From positions 23,975,235 through 24,039,234 of the forward strand of contig OU964923.1 of NCBI GenBank assembly GCA_918807975.1: a stretch of 64,000 nucleotides of DNA. The letters are read 5' to 3'. Within the stretch, counting starts at the first letter, position 1. Every line of letters starts with the position of its first letter. This document shows, in pieces, positions 55,109-64,000 of the stretch. Under the pieces are notes generated by a model, which ran no database searches, was not told the origin of the DNA, and was given only the letters and a program-made list of their open reading frames with translations. The translations under genes were made by a program, and so were the position numbers. The stretch comes from Aplidium turbinatum (lineage: Eukaryota; Chordata; Ascidiacea; Aplousobranchia; Polyclinidae).

Positions 55109-56955
55109 GTCGCGACCATAGACATCTTATTATAACTAGACCGCGCATCGTCACTTCTCTCGTTTACGATTTTTGAAGAAAGCAGGTTCAGACGTCAGCC
55201 ATTATTAGTGTACCTATTCCGCGCGTTTGCCAATGCTTTTGTAGGGACCCGTAATGAATTTTCATTGTTTTGAATTCAATTCAATTTATTTTTCCTTGTC
55301 AGAATGCAAAACAAATGATATTGTGAAAAAGAAATACAGGAACAAAACCAACAAAAGGAAAAGGTGGCAAAACTATTATGGTTTAAGACGTGCATGAACG
55401 GATTTAATATTGCGGTATATGAATCGATAAATATACAGTAGTTAAGCACGGCCACCAAACCTGATACTTTAAAACAAGTAGAAGTAGATGAATTAATTAG
55501 TTAAGAATCAGTCGCCTCCTCGTTCCTGAAACAACTGGAGCGCCAATTCTTAAAGCAATGAGAACACGACTGAACACAACTTAACTTTCTACAAAATGTA
55601 ATTCTCCTATAATATTTGCGTTTCTTAAAAAACTCAGTTGTTGTGAACAAATAATTGACAAAACAAATAGTTTTCTATGCAACAACACAACCGCAGCTTT
55701 TACCAGGATTCTGTTCAATAGAGATTGATGGCTTTCGATTTTCTCCGTTGTAGCAAAACGTTGCATTATGACGTAAATTCGTGTGATTTCATCAACAATA
55801 ACTTTTAAAGAAATAGCTTCAGTTTCAAGTTGCTGTGAAATAACAACTAATAAATATCTCCGCAATTCACCTAGTATGACGAAATCTTTATATGATTTCA
55901 CCTTTGCTGTTCTACAATCGCAAACATATTGTTAGAATTTGTTAATTTATGCTGCCAAAATGTGCGCAAAGATAACGTTATGTGCAAGGTGCCGCTTTGA
56001 ACTGAGTTCACACACTTTACCTGTTCAACCCAGCTTCTTATCATTTAAAGATAGAAGTGGACTTTTTAAACCTTCTTTCAGTGTTGTATATATTTGTGAA
56101 GAAACTGAATTATGCATTAAACGGTTACTAACTACCACAGCTGGGAGATTACCTCTTCATCCAGGCATTGTGGAAGCTATTGCGGTAGCTGTGCTTGGAA
56201 ATATAAACCATTCCAAGATATTTACTAATCTCACGGATCTTGTGTTTGAATGCACCGTTACCGATAATCACATTTTTACGCTAGTCAAAACTGTGTCCAA
56301 ATGTTATTTAAAAATTAGGTTTTACCACATTGGTAAGGAAACCTGCAAGCAAATACAAGGCAAATTGGTTCGTAAAACGCTTAACAAAACAGTACTTTTC
56401 AAACACCAATAAACTACTTCCTTTCGACATCACATCAGTATTGGTGAATATTTAATTTGTTTTGATTTTGTTGAGCTATAGGCCTACGTTATAGCCGCTA
56501 TAATATAGCGTATCATTTGCTTAGGTTTGATGTAATACACTGTTTGTTGCTGTTTTTACAATAGGCTAATCATCAGCTCAGCTGTAACGCCAAATTGAAT
56601 ACGGTAAGAGTTCTGCTGAACTGCTGGAAATGATGCATTCAGTGTATCGTATACGTGCTCTCGCATCGCAGTGTTTTTGCTTTATATTATAGACTGTATG
56701 TATAATTCTGTGCAATTTAACACATGCTTTTATTCATTTCATAGATGAATAAAACCTCTATTACACCAAAGTTCTAAATTATAGTTAACAAGTTAGTTTT
56801 CTGCAGAAGCGCAACCAGCTCAGAAATGTTATCGTTAACAGCGCAGCTTTCACGCGAGTTTGAGACACTAACAATGGCCGCCGCCTTTTTTCAATTTCTT
56901 CAATCGAAATACGAGAAGCGCAGTCTAGTTATAATAAGATGTCTGTGGTCGCGAC
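55109..56955 (+). mobile_element. P/THAP-like DNA transposon remnant
   Basis: Inverted ends of at least 33 bp: GTCGCGACCATAGACATCTT at the left and its near-perfect complement at the right (AAGATGTCTGTGGTCGCGAC), both continuing with ATTATAACTAGAC. The interior contains the C-terminal part of a P-element/THAP9-like transposase. No direct repeat is visible at the edges. The minus-strand open frame at 55581-55901 is not recognised. Confidence 0.65.
55939..56412 (+). pseudogene. P-element/THAP9-like transposase, C-terminal part
   Basis: A 157-residue open frame with FLSFKDRSGLFKPSFSVVYI and then CEETELCIKRLLTT. LVFECTVTDNHIFTLVKTVS and YLKIRFYHIGKETCKQIQ follow, and it ends TLNKTVLFKHQ and a stop. 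The K.RGGL..PS..V..I....E....F and R.K..KLVLFKHQ signatures are those of the C-terminal region of THAP9/P-like transposases. The catalytic domain and THAP finger are absent upstream. An ATG at 55939 is available but probably not the original start. It is the remaining part of the element enclosed by 55109-56955. Confidence 0.6.
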
Positions 56956-57111
56956 CCTGGTTAAAAAGGCGATGACGTCACACAGGAGGAATCCACCATA
57001 AAATGGTGGAAAAGTGGGGTGAAATTAGTCAACCATGACAAAAAAAAGCGTGCAAGTGTCCGCTTTTACCTAATAGCTATGTAACACAAGCCCGAAAAAC
57101 ACCACATATCT

Positions 57112-57896
57112 CCTTAGAAAAGAATTAAACTTGACCAAGTTTAACTATTTATCCGAAGAATAGCCTACTTCTAAAGATACCAGCATTTAATCAATAATAT
57201 ATCTTTGTCGTTTCTGCTTCGATTTTTACAATTGAACCATTGCTGGAAAGCGCAAGCTATCGTTTATCCAAATGAAGGTCAGCCAGACTCTAAAAGTTAA
57301 AAATATTTCTTAGGTAAAGAGTTGAACTTGACCGACTTTAACCATTTATCCCAAAAATACTTGTAAAGATACCAGCATTTAATAAACGCTAATCTAAAGA
57401 ACATATCTCTGTCTATTGACAAGCAAAAGTTGAGGTTGATAGCTTTTTCACAAAGCGAGCAACCGGGCTTCAAACACAAGCAAATAGCGCCCGATGACTC
57501 GTTGCATTTCCGAATCGAAGCAAGTATACAAGTCTCCCCGGTCTGCGATCATTATATGTCTTTATTAAATTAGTTGTAAGTTGCTTGTTTCTGCTTCGAT
57601 TTTAACAATTGAACCATTGCTGGAAAGCACAAGCTATCGTCTATCCAAATTAAGGTCAGCCAGACTCTAAAAGTTAAAAATATTTCTTAGGTAAAGAGTT
57701 GAACTTGACCGACTTTAACCATTTATCCCACAAATATTTTTAAAGATAACAGCATTTAATAAACGCTAATCTAAACAACATATCTCTGTCTATTGACAAG
57801 CAAAAGTTGAGGTTGATAGCTTTTTCACAAAGCGAGCAACCGGGCTTCAAACACAAGCAAATAGCGCCAGATGACTCGTTGCATTTCCGAAAAGCT
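57112..57896. repeat. Tandem segmental duplication, unit about 310 bp
   Basis: 57211-57524 and 57588-57896 are about 95% alike by eye (offset 377), for example CAATTGAACCATTGCTGGAAAG and TCACAAAGCGAGCAACCGGG. A partial third copy of the central part (TTGACC...TTTAAC.ATTTATCC) lies at 57112-57200. The 64-bp spacer contains AGTATACAAGTC, which resembles the left flank and end of the P-like element. No gene recognised. 56956-57111 and 57897-58880 are otherwise unassigned. Confidence 0.8.
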
Positions 57897-58884
57897 AGGC
57901 TATTTACAAAAAGTGAATACCGCACATGTTAAACAAAAACTGTACATATTTTGAGCACAGCACAGTAACTGTTAGGCCAGATCATCACCCATGTGTCCCT
58001 CCTCTCCTTGCCTAGATGAGACCTGCCATTTGTCCTCGCAACCCTTTTTGTTTCCCGACCAAACTGAGAAGTTTAGAGTTTCGTTATTTGTTGGATGCAA
58101 ATAGACGCATGCTTACATTTTTGACCACCTTAAAACACTAAACCAGTTTCTGCTCGACATAGCCTACAGTGTTCAATTTTTGTCCCAGGAATCAACTCTT
58201 CAAGCAATACTTTCCCTACTTTGTGTGCACTAACATCCTAATTTATATGCCATTGCTAACAATTGCGATATTCGTGAATTCATTTGAGGCTTTAGGTACC
58301 GGAATTAATATACTTATTTGAACTAGCAAATTCAATCCACAACACTTTCCACTAGGCTGTTACTTAACACTAAGCACGCATATGCGCTGCGATTTGTGGC
58401 CGTGTTAGCAACTGAAAAAAAGCCTTGGTGTGAAGATCACTGAATTGTTCAAAATGTGAGCTCAGTAGCCTATTACTGTGCTTGCAACTGCATGGTGCTA
58501 TCAACGTGCAAAACAACTCGGCTCCAGGTCCCCTGCGGTCACAGACACGCATATTATCCCTGAATAGGGGGGTATCGCGTTTGCCATTCGCTCATTGTCG
58601 CCTGGTTTGATTGCAAACAAGTCTGTTCTATGTAGTTGCTTTCCTCATTGCGTCTAGTATGTCAGCACAATTGCTTTATCATCGCGAACGCCGTCACTTT
58701 TCCTCATCCACCTTTCCCAGGCTTGTTCGCGATGAAAGGCACAGAGTAACACGTAGCAATCTGCGGAACAAGAAGTCGTGGGCACTGAGTGGTAAAGTAC
58801 AGTAGCAACTTAACAGTGACGACACAAATGCATGAGCAATGGAGACAGCACACAAGCAACGAAAATGTTAATGCAATTCACTAA

Positions 58885-59163
58885 CTTGAAAAAACGCTTT
58901 CGATGGCCTTGATTTCCGCCTCACATTTATCGGTCATGAAAAACGAAGGGTTCCAGTTTTCTGACCACCCTTTTACAACAGAAAGTGCTTCTGCTATGTC
59001 CGAAGCTTGTTCATTTTGGATAATAAAAGTAGCAACAACCTGGTAACCAACATTCGTTCTGACGCAAAGAAAAAATAGAGGAAGGGAATACTTGGACGTC
59101 TTGTAAGTTGCATCCAAGAGGCAAATACCTTGGCCGCAACGATGCAACAATCGTGTTATCTTC
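58885..59163 (-). pseudogene. SWIM/MULE-type transposase exon fragment
   Basis: The minus strand reads LLHRCGQGICLLDATYKTSK, then YSLPLFFLCVRTNVGYQVVA, then NWNPSFFMTDKCEAEIKAIE. The LLDATYKT block with its aspartate and FMTDKCEAEI resemble the first two acidic segments of MULE-type transposases with SWIM fingers. It differs clearly from the gene at 60563-64000, so it belongs to another subfamily. An acceptor-like ATCGTAG before it and a donor GTTAGTG after it suggest it was an exon. A possible further exon lies at about 59535-59640 on the same strand (HSVFTKVEDRHHKRGNGLL). No complete gene is visible around it. Confidence 0.55.
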
Positions 59164-59169
59164 ATCTAC

Positions 59170-60220
59170 GATGAGTTACAATCAACTAAATTTTCATCTT
59201 ATGATAGTAGCCTACAGAAATAATATACGGTACTGTACGTAACATTGAAAACCACCAAGCCTACTACGTGAATATGGTAAAAAATAAATTGTCTCAAAAA
59301 GATTGGTTGTGACCCAAACCCTGCCTTTGGTTACCGCTGGACATGTCACTTGGTCCAATCAATAACACCACATAGGCGTATGGATTTGGCACACTAGATG
59401 GAAAAAATACAAAAGAGGTCAGTGAAGTAGGCTAGGCTACTTTGAATCAACAAAGCTTTTACACCTGAAAACTGAGTGTCTTTAAGAAACGAGATGAAAA
59501 GTTGATGAAACAGAACACATTTACATATGTTTATAGCATTTTTTGCAGTTAGTAAACCGTTTCCTCTTTTATGATGCCTATCCTCCACTTTGGTGAAAAC
59601 ACTGTGCTTTGCAGAAACCTTTTCAGAATCTTTGTCAACAAAGAAAAGGCTTATTATTGTAGTATGAATATCAACACTTAGTACACTAGTGAATTACAAT
59701 GACAGGATGTTAAAAATCAACATTAACATGGCACCGTATGCTCGTTTCTGAACAACAACAAGCTTCGTTCCTGCTTTTGCTTCGTACTCTTCAATGGATC
59801 TCATGGCATCTTCAACTGAAGCCAACCACTTTCAACAATAAACAATTGATTTTTTACTGTTATAAACTTATGGATCTTCATCACCCATTTTTTGCCATAA
59901 GAAATCAAAGCATTTATGCCATAGCCTAAGATTACAGTGAAGAAATGTAAATACTACACACATGCAACAAATCTGGATTTAGCGAGTATAAGGTAGCTGA
60001 TAGTTTGAAGCTCCAGTTTTTCTTCTTTCCTTCTACTATAAGTACTTCACCACATTTAGGTTTGTTTTATTCTGATGACAGCTCCTGATGAGTCAGTCAA
60101 AAAAAAAACTGCAGCTTCGAGCTACCTTTTACTTGCTATTTTCAAGTTCTGTACCACCATTTGCTATGAAAGAGTTCAACATACGTATACTAATTGTGTT
60201 AAGTTGGAAACAGTAAAATA
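59170..60220. other. Unassigned DNA, possible minus-strand exons
   Basis: Short minus-strand frames at about 59640-59535 and 60060-59990 (CGEVLIVEGRKKNWSFKLSA) could be exons of the SWIM-type fragment at 58.9 kb. There is not enough sequence context to be sure. Confidence 0.3.
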
Positions 60221-60221
60221 G

Positions 60222-60404
60222 TTGAATATTAATGAACTGTTGAAGGTCTTGTTGGACCGTAGTATATTGCAGCAACTACATTACAAACCTGTACTAGTCC
60301 ATGACTTTCAGCCAGCTCTCCCAAAGAATGTTAAATGTCCTAAATGCATCAGAACTTTTAATGCCAGGATTGGACTCATTAGTCATTCAAGAACACATCG
60401 TTAG
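60222..60404 (+). pseudogene. C2H2 finger fragment, LINE-like
   Basis: The 60-residue frame ends with VKCPKCIRTFNARIGLISHS followed by RTH. It is a C2H2 finger of the C..C.R.F.ARIGL.SH.R.H kind often found at the C-terminus of LINE-encoded proteins. Nothing else of a LINE is recognisable, so it is only a suggestion. It lies downstream of, and opposite to, the ZSWIM-PHD gene. Confidence 0.35.
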
Positions 60405-60562
60405 CGTTTTATGTGAGGACCATTGAAGAAACGATTTTTATCAAATGTTACAAGTTTCAAGCATAACGCGTCAAGGCCAATAAGTCTTTTCGTAGTTCAC
60501 GGTTTACATAACCTTGGTTTAATTGACAAAGCGAGATTGCAGTATCACCTGAACATTCACTG

Positions 60563-63500
60563 TCACTTCTCCATAAGGTTGCATTTCCTGCAGAACCAAG
60601 ACTTCGTTTTTGGCGGCATTGTTCTACCAAGACATCTCAGATGGTGCCAATCCAGACACGAGTCGCACATGATGCTGTCGCCTGCATCAAGATCTAAATA
60701 ACAGGAGATGCACAACCAGCGGCCTTTATTTCGCAAAGTGGTCAGTAGGTTCTCCATCAACGTCCAACCGTCAAAAGAAAAATGTCTTCGCACAGAAGCA
60801 ATGGCAATGTTTTCATCTAAACACTTCATTGGAATTCTTTCGGGCAACGTTTCAATTTCATTTTCTTCGATCAGTCGATCGCTGAATGGACGCAAGACCT
60901 CTTCTACTACCTCAGAATCGACAAACCAACTGAGTATTGCTGAAAAATATGACCATGGGTGACTTTGTTTGATGTAGCCTACGTACGCTTTGACGTAGCC
61001 TATCGGCTAGGCAGACCCACAGAAGTCAAAGTGTAGTTTTTTAAACTAACGTAGGCTATAACAAAAATGAAGTCACACAAACATAAATGCAACAAACCTG
61101 CTTCTTTCTGAAAAGACGACTTCAGTCTGAATGGAATTGGTCCGCTCTTTTTTTGTCTCTTGCGTGGTAACCCAATGACTGTCAATCCAGCTCCTTTTGG
61201 CCTGCCACGTTTCATCATCTTCGGTGGAAATTTAATTGATCCTGCATCATCTGTTAATAAACACAACGAGAATCGAATATAGGCTACAACGTAGAAAACA
61301 TCACTATTTCAACGTTTTTATTAAAAAATTAATAAACATAATGCATTATGCAATGCAAGAAAAAACAACTAATCAGAAATGAATGTTTCAGAAACAGCAC
61401 ATACTTGTAAAAGACTGAATAGAACTGGACGGTGTCTGCATCATAATCGCACTGGTATCAACGGTCGACAAGACGTCACCGGGTGTGTGCTGTGAACTAC
61501 TACTTGAGACTGTAGGAAGTGCAATTCCAGGATCATTGCTGGAAGATGTTGCAGCAGCACTTCCAGTATCAGTGCCTGAAAAGGATCACCTCTGAGCAAT
61601 GAAGAAACAATAGAAGCGTCGCACGAGTCTTTACTGGACAATTATTGGATGTGTTGCACTGGGGGCCAAACTGACGAGGTTACGGTCCTGGGCGGAACAT
61701 AATGTCGTATAATCGTAAATACGTGCACTGGCAGTAGATATTGTGATATACCGTATTTTGAGTTGGAAGCGAGCACTTGAGGTGTCAACAAATCTACATT
61801 AACCTTTTGAAAACAAGATTTTGTTGCAGCCAAAACATGCTTCTGGCGTGGTTACCGAATGCCAACCAATCCAGTATCTATCAAAATCTGCTAGGTGTTT
61901 CTCGATGATTATTTGCACAATGCTGCATCACCTGCCAATAAACTCATTACTTATCAAATAATGCAGACCGTGCTATAATCTTAAGAAACATGAAACGTAG
62001 TGTAAGCGCAGCATGCAATGCAAGAAAAAAAAAACAACTAATCAGAAATGAAGCTTTCAGAAACAGCATACTTCTAAAAGACTGAACAGAACTGGACGGA
62101 GTCTGCATCATAATCGCACTGGTATCAACGGTCGACAAGACGTCACAGGGTGTGTGCTGTAAAGTACTGTTTGAGACCGTAGGAAATACAATTCCAGGAT
62201 CATTGCTGGAAGATGTTGCAGCAGCACTTCCAGTATCAGTGCCTGAAAAGGATCATGCAGTTGTTCACAAAAGCAGAATTACTGAGCATCTGCAACCTTG
62301 TATAATCGTAAATTAGTGCGCAACTGCGCATGCAGTACATATTAGCCCACATATTGGATAGCTCAACGCCATAAAAATCATTGCTCAAAAAAAAATTGAC
62401 TGCAAAATCACGACGCAAGTTGCAGTAACTAACCCATATCTCTTCAGATATTTGAAAAAATAGGCTAGTTTTTCTGATTTAGTAAATAGTGCTAGCATAT
62501 AGGCCTACCTTTCTGAGTTTGACCCAAAAAGTTCACAACTTGGAATTTCTTTCCTTCCTGCAAGAACTCTGCAATTTGTCGTAAATTATCCAGGTTGTAT
62601 TGGAATTCATCCATTCCTTGTTCAGATATCATTAACGCAATCTTCTGGGAAATATCTTGAACACGGCGATACTTTTGCTGTTCTGATAAAACACATCTTC
62701 TTTGAGGCTTGTTAAGAATCTCAACAGCTGGTAATGTGGATGCAGGACCGTTGTCCAGTGAGTTTCTTGTCAGGCGATGGGATTTAAGAAAATATTGCAT
62801 TGTCCACCGTTCTGAACAAAGATTGGGATTGTACTCTGACATATGGAGCTGCCTTCTAACTGCCAAGACATGCCTACAAGGTAGCAGCATTGATGATGTG
62901 AATCCACAAGGACATGCTGTTGTTGTGACTGCCAATTCCCCATGGACACGAGATTTTACTATGGCAGAATCATTCAAAATCTCTGACATGACAACCTTTT
63001 CCGCTAACTTGAATTGTTGTTGCACATGAATATATGCAAATGGTGTCAGTAGCTGTTGGTATTGTCTCTCCGCCACACTTGAAATCGCATCAATTGGAAC
63101 CTTAAGGAAAGCATTTGACGCTTTGTGGTCACGTTCGGTGGAAAGAGATTGGATACATGCCATCAGATCTTTAAAAAACATGGTCATTCCTGAGTATCTT
63201 GTTATGACACTTTTCAACTTTCCATTGATGGATTCCAGTCGATTATTAGTTCTGTTCAAAAAATTAGCTTTCAAGTTGCTCAGTCCATCCACCCATTGAT
63301 GTCGAATAGCATGCCAGTTATCGTTATAATATGTTGTGACAGCAATTGGGACTGTGTCAACGAATTGGTTATACAGTAAATTATAAGCTGACTCATTTTT
63401 GGCATTTGCCAGTTTTCCTAAAATTTCCAGTGATACCTGCCTTTGGGCTGAAGAAATGCCTAATTTTTCCATGGAAACTTCTCTACGAAAAGTGCGAAGG

Positions 63501-63876
63501 GTATGAAAATAGCAAATTAAAATTTCTGCAGTAGGCAGCATTTTCATCATGGCATCCCGCTCTGTCATGTCTTTGTCAGCCATTACAACCTCCACTTTAT
63601 CCCAAGCTGGATTGTGGAGTTTAAACTGAGTTAACAGCTTGCTGATGGTCAGTTTGTCTTCAGTGGCTACAAGCCACAGACACACAATTTCACTCTGACC
63701 TAAGCCATCAACATTCAGCATCACATATAATGGCATTCTCAAGTCATTAAGTTTGTAGGTTGCATCAATCAGCAGCATTTCGGGATATGCCGCAAAGGTT
63801 TCCCGCATGTCTTTCGTTTGAAAGTATATCGCCTGCAATTGTTTGTCATCATCTGCAAACACATCTACTGCAGCAC
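60563..63876 (-). CDS. ZSWIM1/3-like MULE-derived protein with C-terminal PHD finger
   Basis: Exons on the minus strand: 63876-62509, 62242-62072, 61575-61405, 61250-61098 and 60939-60563. Every intron is GT-AG and phase 1. Upstream exons lie beyond or near the right edge. The first exon holds a MULE-type transposase core (LLIDATYKLND, VMADKDMTERDAM, ICYFHTLRTFRREV, NFLNRTNNRLESINGKLKSV) and a SWIM finger (CPCGFTSSMLLPCRHVLA). Two Ser/Thr-rich linker exons follow, then a KRGRPKG AT-hook-like exon. The last exon carries a PHD finger (WLCISCYLDLDAGDSIMCDS, then WHHLRC and WFCRKC) and a stop. Human ZSWIM1/ZSWIM3 share the first part but lack PHD. Open frames and intact splice sites suggest a working gene, which could be a domesticated host gene or a live MULE. 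Function is unknown; chromatin or DNA binding is plausible. Confidence 0.8.
61348..61588 (-). repeat. Duplicated linker-exon segment, copy 1
   Basis: A 241-bp segment including a 171-bp exon (61575-61405) and its flanking intron ends. It repeats 62013-62255 in the same orientation. Both acceptors (TTTTCAG) and donors (GTATG) are preserved. Confidence 0.85.
62013..62255 (-). repeat. Duplicated linker-exon segment, copy 2
   Basis: Partner of 61348-61588, with its 171-bp exon at 62242-62072. The encoded peptides match closely (GTDTGSAAATSSSNDPGI and TSAIMMQTPSSS in both). Confidence 0.85.
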
Positions 63877-64000
63877 CTAAAATGAAAATAAACTGAGGAT
63901 TAGTATACCCTACAAAGCAAGAATCTTGACAATCCTGGGCCAGACTAAAATAGCGCAAAACAATTAGGCCTATTAGGCACTCCATCAGATTTAAAAGCAA
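63877..64000 (-). other. Probable intron or upstream end of the ZSWIM-PHD gene
   Basis: An acceptor TTTATTTTCATTTTAG lies just upstream of the first visible exon. The open frame that runs through to the edge reads across it without family-like sequence, so this stretch is more likely intron. Confidence 0.5.

Noticed and set aside
63877-64000. Continuation of the ZSWIM-like open frame to the window edge
   Set aside because: A good acceptor lies at the start of the recognisable domain in the same phase as all other introns, and the sequence beyond it lacks family similarity.

Overview
This is animal nuclear DNA, AT-rich, with spliced genes and very dense mobile elements. The only clear host gene is a ten-exon phosphorylase kinase gamma gene (PHKG2-like). 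Every splice junction I placed is GT-AG. tRNA-derived SINEs, jockey/CR1-like and RTE-like LINE pieces, and hAT, piggyBac, P/THAP, MULE and Ty3/Gypsy elements fill most of the rest. Short words such as TAGGCCTA and TAGCCTAC are scattered through the unique DNA. A marine invertebrate deuterostome, perhaps a tunicate, fits best, but the sequence does not settle the species.

Layout. 1-9100 holds nested DNA transposons. A hAT (912-5993, 8-bp duplication GTATAAAG) contains a LINE, which contains a second hAT, which contains a TTAA-type element; a separate TA-flanked element sits nearer its right end. A second hAT (6079-9090) has decayed transposase and contains a foldback element, a hAT MITE, a second MITE and a 189-bp Mutator-like element, one inside another. 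9.1-17.6 kb holds LINE and SINE remnants, a P-element-like fragment and long unassigned stretches.

17618-21395 is the most unusual feature. It is a structurally complete, young-looking LTR retrotransposon with near-identical 701-bp LTRs, a 5-bp target duplication AACAC and a proline-tRNA-type primer site. It has a SCAN-like gag and a short retropepsin. Where reverse transcriptase should begin, it carries five CCHC zinc knuckles arranged like the cellular RNA/DNA-binding protein CNBP. It looks like a non-autonomous element that captured a host gene.

22.4-38.3 kb is a second Ty3/Gypsy element (25379-37131). It is old and broken, and is swollen by a long-hairpin element, a GATAA-rich hAT and a hAT-within-hAT. 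It sits beside another copy of the same GATAA-rich hAT family. 38544-45013 is the kinase gene, with a foldback element, a SINE and a hAT MITE in its introns. 46-58 kb holds piggyBac, TTAA, hAT and P/THAP-like elements plus a tandem duplication. 60563 to the right edge, minus strand, is an intron-containing gene for a ZSWIM1/3-like (MULE-derived) protein with a C-terminal PHD finger. One 171-bp linker exon of this gene is present twice.

Element boundaries rest on matching terminal inverted repeats and exact target-site duplications read directly from the sequence. Family names rest on motif recognition without database searches.
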